This document shows positions 24,218-34,238 of a stretch of DNA of 64,000 nucleotides, piece by piece. Position 1 is the stretch's first letter, and each line of letters opens with the position of its first letter. The notes under the pieces were generated by a model. The model was given only the letters and a program-made list of their open reading frames with translations, was not told the DNA's origin and did no database searches. The position numbers and the translations under genes were made by a program. The DNA comes from Linum tenue (lineage: Eukaryota > Streptophyta > Magnoliopsida > Malpighiales > Linaceae). The stretch spans positions 14,148,839 through 14,212,838 of the forward strand of contig CAMGYJ010000002.1 in the NCBI GenBank assembly GCA_946122785.1, in the 5' to 3' direction.

Positions 24218-24228
24218 ACCCCTCATAG

Positions 24229-24669
24229 TAGGGCTGGCTATTTGGACCGGGACCGGATGAAAAACCGGAAACCGGACCGTATAACCCGGACCGAGACCGG
24301 ACCGGGACCGGATAGTAAACAATCCAATCCAATCTTTGGGCTTAGATTTGAGGTAAAAACCGGATAAAGACCGGATAAGAGAGCTCAACACCCAAAACTT
24401 AAGTGTAATTTGCATAAACGGTCACAAACCTTTGCACTTAGTACAAAACTTAACCAACTCCTCACCCTTTTAGGCCTTAGGCCACTCAAATTCCCACAAT
24501 CTCAATATAAAATCAAGATCGAATTGGGACCGGACCGGGTCAAGACCGGACCGGATCAAGACCGGACTGTATCCAATCCAATCTTTGGTCCTTATATTTT
24601 CAAAAAAACCGGACTGGACCGGATCAATTTGGGCCAATTTAACCGGACCGGACCGTATAGCCACCCCTA
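24229..24669. mobile_element. hAT-like MITE (GACCGG family) inside an LTR
   Basis: Starts TAGGGCTGGCTATTTGG and ends TAGCCACCCCTA. The perfect 8-bp TSD CCTCATAG is at 24221-24228 and 24670-24677. The untouched 3' LTR of the same element reads CCTCATAGGATCAC without insert, giving an internal empty site that proves the boundaries. Subterminal sequences are dense in GACCGG/CCGGTC words. There is no coding capacity. Confidence 0.97.
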
Positions 24670-24885
24670 CCTCATAGGATCACATTTATGGTAACTTCAA
24701 CCAACTCCATTCTCTCTCTTATTTACTCACATTTCACTTCTCTCTCTAACTTAAGCATCGGAGGAGGTCCCATGAACCCCCTGAGGACCTTTCTGCAGGG
24801 TTTCGGAGACCGCCCTCGACCATCGAAGCCGCCCAAGGCCAGTGGAGTCTCACAATCCGCTTGGGATATTCCAAGCACAAACATT

Positions 24886-24905
24886 TTGGCGCCCACCGTG
24901 GGGCC
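24886..24905 (+). other. Primer-binding site of the nested element
   Basis: TTGGCGCCCACCGTGGGGCC lies just after the LTR end, a PBS form common in Tat-like plant gypsy elements. Confidence 0.8.
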
Positions 24906-24927
24906 CTACTACTTTGTGGCGAACGAG

Positions 24928-25987
24928 ATGGGAGACGACTTCGAGACCCCCCTCAAGGGGATGACCGAAAACAACACCCTCCGAGGCTTATCACCGAGAA
25001 TCGAAGATGAACCCGAGCTGGAAGAAGTGGTCAAGAACCAAGGGATGCAAATTGCAAACATGCAAGACAGCCTTTCCCAAATTCTCCAGCTCCTGAAGAC
25101 CCGAGATGACCCCAGCGAGGGATCGAGGGGGAAGACGCGCGACGAGAAGCTGAAAGGCGCTCTCATCCTCGACAGCCCTGCTCGGACAGAAGGCGGAGAA
25201 CCAGAGGCCGACGACCCGGATCTTAACTTTCTAGAGGAGCATTTGCGGTCAACCTTCGGGAAGCACAAGAGCCCGAATACAAAACCCCCTATCGAGAGAA
25301 CTCTTCAAGACTCCGGTCCCCCCAAACTTCTCCTCTCTGGGACTACCTACTTACGGCGGGACATCCGATCCCGCCGACCATCTTTGCGCGTTTATGTTAA
25401 AGATGCAACTCATCAACGCAACAGACTCAGATCTGTGTCGTGCGTTCCCGGTCACCTTCACCGGCCAATGCCGAACATGGTATACCTCCCTACCGGAAGG
25501 GATTATAGAAAACTTTGAGCAGTTTGCGATGCTCTTCTCCACCAAGTTCGCGTCTCAACGGCGTCACAAACTCACCGTCTCGGCGCTCATAGGTTGCTGA
25601 CAGAGGAAGGAAGAGTCGCTTGCTGAGTTCTACGACAGATGGAACGCGATAGCTTGTGAAGTAGATGGCATCTCCCCAGTCGTGGCCGCCGGGAACCTCC
25701 GAATCTCGACGACTAGTCTCGAGTTGAAAAGAACGTTGATTAAAAAGGAAGCGGCCCTGGCGGCCTGGTCTGACTTAGATCAATTGGTACGCCGAGCGAT
25801 CTTATTGGAGGAAGCGCTAGCCAACGACGACCGAGGCCAGCAAGGCCGCCCCCGCGGAGACGCCTCAGAGCGTGGAGACTCCCGGAGGGGAAGGCGGTCC
25901 CCAGACCGAAGGTCGTACCGAAATAGATACACCGATCGAAAAAGGAGGAAGAGGACGAAGAATTTCCCAAACCAGGAAGATGGTTGA
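24928..25987 (+). pseudogene. Gag of the nested non-autonomous element (frameshift, one stop)
   Basis: ATG 24928 begins an acidic N-terminal part with an EPELEEVVKNQGMQIANMQD coiled-coil-like stretch. The gag core follows in another frame from about 25350: GTSDPADHL, CRAFPVTFTGQCRTWY, and FEQFAMLFSTKFASQRR up to 25600. A TGA at 25598-25600 interrupts it, and the frame continues to 25987 with QRKEESLAEFYDRWN and an Arg/Ser/Asp-rich tail. The order fits the Retrotrans_gag family of Tat-like elements. No zinc knuckle is evident. The product could support packaging only with a partner's enzymes. Confidence 0.85.
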
Positions 25988-26373
25988 TGTTCGAACTCCC
26001 CCTCCCACGCACTTATAGCGAATAAAAGGGAATTTTAAAATGCCGACGCGACAGCCTCGGGTCTCGCAAAATCCCGAGGTGACGTTCCGCCTCTCCATGT
26101 CAGAGTGACGTTCCGCCTCTCGGTGTCAGGGCTCCACGCCCGAGGCATGGCAAATGGCGAGAAGGAGCAGGCCAAAGGAACCGCTCCGGGTTACACCTAA
26201 GGCGCTCACCGCTTTATATTCCCGCGACTAGGGGCAAAAGGGCAAAGCACGGGAAGGGACCGTAAGCCGCCTTGGAGGTTTACTAAGGGCTTAGTGGTCC
26301 GTACCCGCACAATGATCGCAAAACGAGTCAGCTAGACGCGAAAACCTAAAGCTTCTCCCACCTAAGGGGCAAA
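25988..26373 (+). other. 3' untranslated region of the nested element
   Basis: GC-rich, non-coding, with a repeated GTGACGTTCCGCCTCTC word (about 26080-26120). It ends in the purine-rich tract just before the 3' LTR. Confidence 0.75.
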
Positions 26374-26959
26374 TGTTGGGTCACACATTGAGCCACACGG
26401 CCCATAAGCCCAAGAAGCACTCAAGGCCCACACAAGAGCAAGCAAGGCCCAAAGAGAGAACAAGAGCGAAGGCGGTTCGATGATGCTAGCACCCGAAAGG
26501 ACCGCCCGACACAATGAAGGTCTGACACTAAGGGACCGCCCGACATTCTGGATCCTACGTACGGACCTGACAAAGGGCACGGAGGAACCCAGAGGCGTCC
26601 TTAGGGTCCGACGCCAAGAGACCGCCCGACATTCTGGATCCTACGTACGGACCCTGACAAGGGGCACGAAGGAATCCAGAGGCGTCCTTGAGCGCCCGAC
26701 ACAACATTAAATGCTCGAAGCTCAGTCAAGACTAGTATAAATACCCCTCATAGGATCACATTTATGGTAACTTCAACCAACTCCATTCTCTCTCTTATTT
26801 ACTCACATTTCACTTCTCTCTCTAACTTAAGCATCGGAGGAGGTCCCAGGAACCCCCTGAGGACCTTTCTGCAGGGTTTCGGAGACCGCCCTCGACCATC
26901 AAAGCCGCCCAAGGCCAGTGGAGTCTCACAATCCACTTGGGACATTCCAAGCACAAACA
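26374..26959 (+). repeat. 3' LTR of the nested gag-only element
   Basis: 586 bp, TG to CA, followed by the second TSD copy GTGCC at 26960-26964. It keeps the empty site for the MITE found in the 5' LTR. Confidence 0.96.
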
Positions 26960-27404
26960 GTGCCATTCTGCAAGATCTACAGAATCAGATTGAAAGCTTA
27001 GCTCGCCAGAACACTACCAGGGCACCGGGGACTCTGCCTGCCACCACTATACCGAACCCTCGTGAACCTTACCAGCAGCTGGATGCCATCACTACTAGGA
27101 GTGGCAAGACCATATCTGCTGCTCCTGCCCAGCCCGGGCGAGACGAGCTACTCCCTGCTTCAACACCTCCAGCTGATAATGCAGAAGTGGGGGAAGGCAG
27201 AGAAGCACCTGCTCCCAAGCCGCAGCGTGCGGTTAAGGAGCATATACCCCAGCTGCCCTTCCCCACTCGCCTTCATAAAGACAAGCTGGAGACAGAGTTT
27301 GCCAAGTTCATGGCAATGTTGAAGCAGGTTAACATCAGCATGCCGTTCGGGGAGGCGCTGGCAAAGACCCAGGGAGTTTCACTATCCCTCTTGTTATTGG
27401 CAGC
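26960..27404 (+). pseudogene. gag: Athila-type gag, 3' part, with internal deletion before protease
   Basis: Gag reading resumes after the nested element: NQIESLARQ, then TTRSGKTI, the Athila-type gag C-terminus, then HIPQLPFPTRLHKDKLE. The text runs through MPFGEALAKT and then jumps directly into the pre-protease strand (GSFTIPLVIGS) in a shifted frame. The older copy in this window (59341-61678) has roughly 130-140 more bases at this position, so a deletion with frameshift has occurred here. Confidence 0.85.
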
Positions 27405-30400
27405 ATGCATGTAGGAAAGTCCTTGGCGGACCTAGGCGCTAGCATAAATGTCATGCCTTACAAATTGTTTAAGAAGCTAGACCTAGGTGAACCTAGAGCT
27501 ACTAGGATGAGCATTCAGTTAGCCGATCGTTCCATCGTGCATCCTAGGGGTATCATTGAAGATCTGCTTGTTAATGTTGGTGCATTCACATATCCTGTTG
27601 ACTTTGTTATTTTGGATATAAATGAAGATGTGGATGTGCCTTTGATTTTGGGTAGACCGTTTCTCGCCACCGCCAAGGCGCTTATTGATGTGCATAGTGG
27701 TAGATTGATTCTGCGTGCTGGTGATGAACGTGCTACTTTTTCTGTGTCTGAGAATGGGAAACACTCTCATTTTCATGATGACATAGATTACTGTGATGTG
27801 CTTACTGATTTTGAGACCGCACTCGCCATAACGAGTGCGGGTACTGACGATGCTCTTGAGCGTTGTATTTTGCTGGGTGAGTAGGCATCAGAGGAGCCGC
27901 AGCTGGCGGAGCAGTTGGCCGCGTTGGAGAGTGGCCCATTCTTGGAGTGCGACAGGCCGTTCAAACCGATCTCATCCTCCACCCGCATCACTACCTCCTT
28001 GGAGGAACCACAAGAGCTGGAGCTTAAGCCCCTCCCTCCTCATTTGGAGTATGCATTTCTCCGGGAGGGGAATAAGCTGCCAGTCATCATCAGCTCGACC
28101 CTCACACCCGAGCAGAAGAACAGACTTGTGGCCTTGCTGAAGCAGTACGAGCGAGCTTTAGCGTGGAAGATCACAGACATCCGGGGGATCAGCCCCTCCT
28201 TCTGCTCCCACCGGATACTGCTGGAGGATGAGATGCGGCCAGTGAGACAGCCGCAGAGGAGATTGACACCGAACCTGGAAGCTGTGGTTCGGGCTGAGAT
28301 CATGAAGCTGATGGACGCGGGGATCATCTTCGCCATTTCTGACAGCGAGTGGGTCAGTCCCACCCAGGTGGTACCCAAAAAGGGTGGGATGACTGTGGTG
28401 CCTAAAGAGAAGAATGAGCTCATCCCGATGCGCACGGTGACTGGGTACCGGGTTTGCATTGATTATCGGCGTCTCAACGATGCCACTCGGAAGGACCACT
28501 TCCCGCTTCCGTTCATCGATCAGATGCTGGAGAGATTGGCGGGGCACGAGTTCTACTGTTTCTTGGATGGGATGTCTGGGTAATTTCAGATCCCCATTGC
28601 ACCGGAGGACCAGGCGAAGACCACTTTCACCTGCCCCTTCGGCACATTTGCCTACCGGAGAATTCCATTCGGGCTATGCAATGCCCCAGCCACTTTTCAG
28701 CGATGCATGCTCGCCATCTTTGACCGTCTGGTCGGCGAGATTATGGAGGTGTTTATGGACGATTTCTCGGTTTATGGAGACTCATTCTCTCACTGTCTCC
28801 ATAACCTGGAACTTGTCCTTAAACGGTGTGAAGAAACGAACCTGGCACTGAGTTGGGAGAAGTGTCACTTCATGGTTCGAGAAGGCATAGTTCTTGGGCA
28901 TAAGATCTCCAAGATGGGGATTGAGGTGGACAGAGCAAAGATCGAGACTATCAGCAAGCTGCCTCCTCCTACATCTGTTAAGGGGATCCGGAGTTTTTTA
29001 GGCCATGCAGGGTTCTACAGGCGGTTCATCAAGGATTTCTCGAAGATCGCCCTGCCCCTAACTAAGCTTCTAGAGAAGGATGCCCCCTTCCAGTTTACTG
29101 ATGCATGCACAGTGGCGTTCACAACCTAGAAGGAGAAGCTCACCCAAGCTCCTATCATGGTTGTTCCTGACTGGTCCCTACCATTTGAGCTGATGTGCGA
29201 CGCCAGTGACTTTGCTGTTGGAGCTGTCTTGGGGCAGAGGCGAGATCAACACTTCCGACCTATCTACTACGCCTCGAAGACCCTCAATGATGCCCAGGAG
29301 AACTACACCACCACGGAGAAGGAGCTGCTCGCAGTGGTGCTTGCCTTCGATAAATTTCGTCCCTATCTGGTCTTGTCCCGTGTGACCGTGTACACAGATC
29401 ACTCCGTGATTCGATACCTGATGAGCAAGGCCGATGCCAAGCCTAGGCTCATACGATGGATCTTATTACTACAGGAGTTTGATATTGAGATTCGGGACAA
29501 GAAGGGAGCGGAGAATGTTGCAGCTGATCACCTCTCCCGGTTGGACGCCCCTCCTGCGGACAACCTCGTGGAGGAGATCAACGACTCCTTCCCAGATGAG
29601 AGACTGATGATGATGTGCCTAGTGGAGAATGTCACCCCCTGGTACTCCGATTTTGCGAACTATTTGGTGGGCCAGCAGCTGCCCAAGGGGATGACAACTC
29701 ACACCAAGAGGAAGTTCTTCTCCGATCTGAAGCATTACTTCTGGGATGACCCTCATCTCTTCAGGATCGGAGCCGACGGGATCATCCGTCCCTGTGTTAT
29801 GGAGAGTGAGATGGAGGGCATTCTATCTCACTGTCATGAGGGACCTACTGGCGGTCACCACGGAGGAAACCGCACGGCGAGGAAGGTGCTCCAATCGGGC
29901 TTTTACTGGCCCACGCTCTTCAAGGACGCAGACGCCTTCGCACGCCGGTGCGACCGATGCCAGAGGTCAGGTAACATCTCTGCCCGTGATGAGATGCCCC
30001 AGAATGTGTTTATCACCTGTGAAATTTTTGATGTCTGGGGTATCGACTTCATGGGCCCCTTCCCTCCATCTTTTGGCAATACCTATATTCTGGTTGCTGT
30101 TGACTACGTCTCTAGGTGGGCTGAGGCGCAAGCTTTGCCCACTAATGATGCTAGACGTGTTTGTGGTTTTCTGAAGCAGCTATTCTCCCGGTTCGGGACA
30201 CCTAGAGCTATCATAAGCGATCGAGGCACTCATTTCCAGGGCCAATTTGATAAGCTACTGTCTCGTTATGGTGTAACTCACAAGGTGTCCGTGGCCTATC
30301 ATCCTCAGACCAGTGGCCAGGCCGAGCTGACGAACCGGGAGCTCAAGCGGATCCTTGAGAAGACGGTGGATCAGTCCCGCAAGGATTGGTCCACCAAGCT

Positions 30401-30917
30401 CGATGATGCTCTCTGGGCTTATCGCACTGCCTACAAGACACCCATTGGTATTTCACCGTACCGGCTTGTCTATGGAAAGGCATGCCATCTGCCCGTGGAG
30501 CTAGATCACAAGGCCTTCTGGGCCCTTTAGCTGCTAAACCTGGATGTTAGTGTTGCAGGTGTTGAACGCAAAATGCAGATGTTGGAGCTGGAAGAGTGGC
30601 GCTACCATGCCTATGAGAACACCAAGCTGTACAAGGAGCGCACTAAGCGCTTGCACGATGCATGGTTGCGGGGTCCGAAAGAGTTCCAGGTTGGTGATCG
30701 AGTTCTCCTTTATAACTCTCGCCTGAAACTCTTTCCCGAAAAACTCCGTTCCCGGTGGTCTGGACCGTTCACGGTCACCCAGGTGTTCCCATATGGCACA
30801 ATTGAAATTGCCAACCCGCAAACTGAGCCGTTTAAAGTGAATGGCCATCGTCTCAAGCTCTACCTGGGAGACGAGGTCGAACGAGCGGAGTTGGTGGTGG
30901 AGCTCGCGGACCCTTAG
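27372..30917 (+). pseudogene. pol: Athila-type pol: protease, RT, RNase H, integrase; four nonsense codons
   Basis: One frame runs from the protease to a terminal TAG at 30915-30917, interrupted at 27882 (TAG), 28581 (TAA), 29127 (TAG) and 30528 (TAG). Protease: active site ADLGAS at about 27427-27444 and closing LILGRPF. RT: VCIDYRRLNDATRKD, FGLCNAPATFQRCM and catalytic MDD at 28754-28762. RNase [34 protein letters not shown]. Integrase: an HHCC zinc-binding part at about 29830-29965, catalytic Asp in WGIDFMGPF (about 30040) and in ISDRGTHF (about 30218), Glu in [10 protein letters not shown]. The C-terminus has a GPF module and no chromodomain, as expected for Athila/Tat. The polyprotein would process, copy and integrate the element. 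Confidence 0.95.
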
Positions 30918-30960
30918 TTCCGCCATGGGCGTCCAGCTAAAAGACGATAAAGAAGCGCTT

Positions 30961-30978
30961 GTGGGGAGGCAACCCCAC
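30961..30978 (+). other. Conserved hairpin after the pol stop
   Basis: GTGGGG-AGGCAA-CCCCAC is a perfect 6-bp stem with a 6-nt loop, 44 nt after the pol stop, in a context GAAGCGCTT-hairpin-CACGGTTTGCATTTC. Diverged elements at 39865-39882 and 55480-55495 carry the same hairpin with changes on both sides of the stem. Confidence 0.75.
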
Positions 30979-31042
30979 CACGGTTTGCATTTCTTTTTCC
31001 CTTTTTCTGAGTTTTTGTGTCATGTTGAGCGGGTTGGATCCG

Positions 31043-33142
31043 GTCCTTAAGCCTCATTGTTTAAGGAGGTTCTTAAACCATTTTTATTGGTTGATACTAG
31101 ATTAGGTAGTTAATGAGGAGTTAGTAGTTAATAGTTAGTTGGAATAAATAAGATATTATGAAAATATAATTAATATTACTCATTAATGATTCTCTTTCTC
31201 TCTCCCCCTTGATCTTCTCCATAACTATCTCTCTCCACTACAATTAAAAGGAAATTCGAAATTAATTTAATTAAATATTATTATTTAATATTTAATAAAT
31301 TCAAACTTAATATTTTTTTTTAATTAAAATTGAAAATTAAAAATATATGCTCTCTCACTTCGTGGCAACTTGAATGCCGTATTAACATTTTGCAATGACA
31401 TTATCAATATTTATGAAATGAATCGTCATTATTATACCTCATCATTATTAACGACTTCAATATACTTATCAATTCCTTACAATTACATTATTAACAATTT
31501 TGGATCAATTGTTACTGTTTTATAGTTTCGTCATCAACGCCTATGAATGAATCATTAAAGTTATGTAACATGGTCATTGACAGTTTGAATAACAATATCA
31601 TTGATTTACAACATCTTTAGTACTAATGATTAACATTTTCACATCATGTTTATAACTATCTAGTCATGGTCTCTTTCAATGATTTCTAATGACATTATTA
31701 ACGTTTTATGATCAATTAATATTGCTTTATATTATCATTCTCAATGATCATAAAGCACAATACTGATTTTCAACATCTTGGGTACTTGTGACATAGTGCA
31801 CCTGTGTGATTCAGTCAAACAAACATTGTCCAGAAAAATATTAGCTCAAGCAAACCAACATTCACACCTCAACACCAAATTTTTAATAACAATACAATAA
31901 ATCATTGATAACGAAAAGTATTTCATTGAAAATAAACACAAAACATCAATGTAAAAATGTCCGACTTCAACATTATAAATGACATCAAACTTTTAACAAA
32001 GATATTAAAAACCATTAATATTGAATGATCAAGTCACTGATAAGGAAATAGATTTTTGTAATAAAAAATTATTAATAATATTCATATGAAATGTTTAATG
32101 TCAACTATCACTAAAAACGCATTTACAAGTAACATGTGTTTACTGGATAATGCATTAAAAAACGTTGATAATGATAGCAACTAATGATTGTTAAGTACCT
32201 TATTAGATATTATTAATATCTTATTTTTCAAACATTGATAATGCTTATACACACCTATTAATAATGACACCAAATACGTTACTAACTTAGACTAAAAGAT
32301 TAATAACCATAGTTATATCATTAAACGTAAATGCACTTTTGCTAATTTCATAAACAAACGAATTCCTAACAAGTATGCTTCTTGATAATGACATTTGACA
32401 AAGTTACAAACACAAACGAAAAAATATTAATAATTCAAATCACTAAACATAAGCAATCTTACAAATGAAATAAATTTTTGCTAATGGTTGTGTTGTGCTT
32501 GAAAAATAAACATTGATAATAGCACTTCAAATGATTATAAATCATTGCAAACCAAATTGATAATACGATGTAATAGTAAATAAACTTCAAGTACCAATAA
32601 ATTGAAAACACAATTTCACTTTTGCTAATGTTACAAACAAAACATAACATAAAAAGTTAATAATGTCATATAAAATTATTAAAAAACATGTGAACAACAT
32701 TAATAATAACACAAACGAATACATAACAACGAAAAATCCCAAACCCATGCAACGAAAAGTCCTAATGATGATTCAATTTATAAATATTGATAATGTCATT
32801 ACAAAACGTTAATACTTAATACTAATCGGAATTTGCCAAGTTGTGAGAGAGACATATATTTTAAATTTCAAATTTCCATTTTAGAAAAAGAAAATTATTA
32901 AATTTGGATTTTATTAAATATTAAATAAAATTAATTTCATATTTCTTTTTAATTATAATGTAGAGAGAAGGTTATGGAGAAAATCATGGGAGGAGAGAGA
33001 AAGAGAATCATTAATTAATTATATTTGCATACCCCATTTACTCTTAAATACCTATTAACTACTAACTCCCATTAACTACCTAATCCACTACCAGCCAATA
33101 GAAAGGCTTTAAGATTCTCCTTAAGAAATGAGGCTTAAGGAC
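31043..33142. mobile_element. Long-terminal-inverted-repeat element (MULE-like), non-coding
   Basis: The ends GTCCTTAAGCCTCATT are inverted copies of each other, and similarity continues for roughly 330 bp inward on both sides (matching blocks include GATTCTCTTTCTCTCTCC and ATTAGGTAGTTAATG). The 9-bp flanks TTGGATCCG and TTGAACTCA agree at 5 of 9, and all four differences are transitions, so a decayed 9-bp TSD is plausible. The 1.4-kb interior is very AT-rich with many short ATTAATAATG-type words and has no coding capacity. It separates the pol hairpin from the leader of the third ORF. Confidence 0.85.
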
Positions 33143-33269
33143 TTGAACTCAAGCCCATGAGTCAGTTGCATGTCTGTGATGAAGTTCGGTCGTCTGTGAT
33201 GCCTCGATTTAGTGTTTTTGTGCAGGAGAGGTTGAAATTTTGGAGAATGAGAATTTTGGGCGGAAGGGT

Positions 33270-33610
33270 AAAATACCCGGTCGTGAGCCAAAATACCCGA
33301 CCGGGTATTTTTGGCTCGTGACCGGGCCCCCTTCTGCCTTCCGGGGCGCCCGAAGGTCAAATCCCCGACCTCGAGCATAAAATACCCGACCGGGTATTTT
33401 TGGTTCGAGACCGGGGATTTCCGGACCTTGACACGCGGCGTTTCGGGACCCCCGACCTCTCCACAAAAATACCCGGTATTTTTGGCGCGAGACCGGGGAA
33501 TCCTCGCCCGCTAAAACGCCGCGTTTGTCATGATCCCCGGTCGTGGACTCAGAATACCCGACCGGGTATTTTTGAGCCCCGACCGGGTATTTTTGCTATT
33601 TATAGTAAAC
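33270..33610 (+). promoter_or_regulatory. Dyad array followed by TATA-like box (candidate internal promoter)
   Basis: Copies and half-copies of TACCCGACCGGGTA and CCCCGG dyads occupy about 33270-33590 and end at a TATA-like CTATTTATAG (33596-33605). A pyrimidine-rich, then GC-rich leader follows (33615-33800). The dyad words are those of this element's own LTR U3. This layout looks like a second promoter within the element, ahead of the third ORF. A captured LTR fragment is the alternative. Confidence 0.55.
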
Positions 33611-33907
33611 CCCCGGTCAGTTTCTCTTTCTACCCTCATTTTCCCAAAATTTCTCCTCTCTCTTCCTCTCAAATCCTCTCCCCTCTCTCTTCTTCAGCGT
33701 CGCCGGCCGCCGCCCCCGCCGCCGTCGGCAGCCGCTCCGTCGCCGTCGGCAGCCGCCGCCGCTCGGCCGCCGCCGCCGGTCATTTTCCGGCGACTCTCCG
33801 GCTACTCTTCGACGACTTTCCGGCGAGCCTCCCGGGTCATTTTTGGGCCCTTCTCGCGTCCCTCACCCATTTTAGAGCCCTAGATACAGTTGTACTTGCG
33901 TTTCCAG

Positions 33908-34234
33908 GTGTGTTTCTTGTTAATTACTCTTTTCCTGGAAAATCGAACTGTAGATTGTAGGACCGAGAACTGTGTTTGCATGCCTGATTTAGAGTAGGGT
34001 GAGGGATGTCTTGAGTATGCATGGTTCTATGTATGGTGTATGTGCTGCCCGTGTAATTAATGTGATTGGTTCTGTGGTTCTTGCCTTGATTCCGGTTGAG
34101 TCGCTTGCGATTCAACCGGCTGTGCGTAACACTGTTAGCCTAGGTGGTCCTTAAGTGTGGGGGAAGTGATGAACCCATGTTGTTGGTCCTGACAAGTTTT
34201 TCTTGGCTCCACCTTTGGTTTGTTGATTTTGTAG
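33908..34234 (+). other. Predicted leader intron before the third ORF
   Basis: A donor TTTCCAG|GTGTGT at 33907/33908 and acceptor TTTTGTAG|GAAC at 34234/34235 bound a 327-nt segment, and the ORF start codon lies 4 nt after the acceptor. The segment includes TTAAGTGTGGGGG at 34151-34163. Spliced messages for the env-position ORF are known in some plant gypsy elements; splicing here is my inference. Confidence 0.45.
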
Positions 34235-34238
34235 GAAC

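Larger units (their letters stand above)
23849..24883 (+). repeat. 5' LTR of the nested gag-only element
   Basis: Collinear with 26374-26959 except for the 441-bp hAT-like MITE and its duplicated 8 bp. It contains two internal copies of a GACCGCCCGACATTCTGGAT-type word and a TATAAATA box at about 24210-24217, the likely LTR promoter. Confidence 0.95.
23849..26959 (+). mobile_element. Nested gag-only (non-autonomous) LTR retrotransposon
   Basis: LTRs at 23849-24883 and 26374-26959 begin TGTTGGGTCA and end AAGCACAAACA. Both are 586 bp once the MITE and its TSD copy are removed from the first. They differ at about 8 positions by eye (1.4%), fewer than the outer LTRs, so this insertion is younger than its host. 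A PBS follows the 5' LTR, and a purine-rich CCTAAGGGGCAAA precedes the 3' LTR. Only a gag-like frame lies between. With no protease, RT or integrase it must have moved in trans. Confidence 0.96.

Noticed and set aside
33143..34234. Solo LTR inserted between the long-TIR element and the third ORF
   Set aside because: Only the dyad words match the LTR; no TG/CA ends with a 5-bp TSD were found. Kept as an alternative to the internal-promoter reading.
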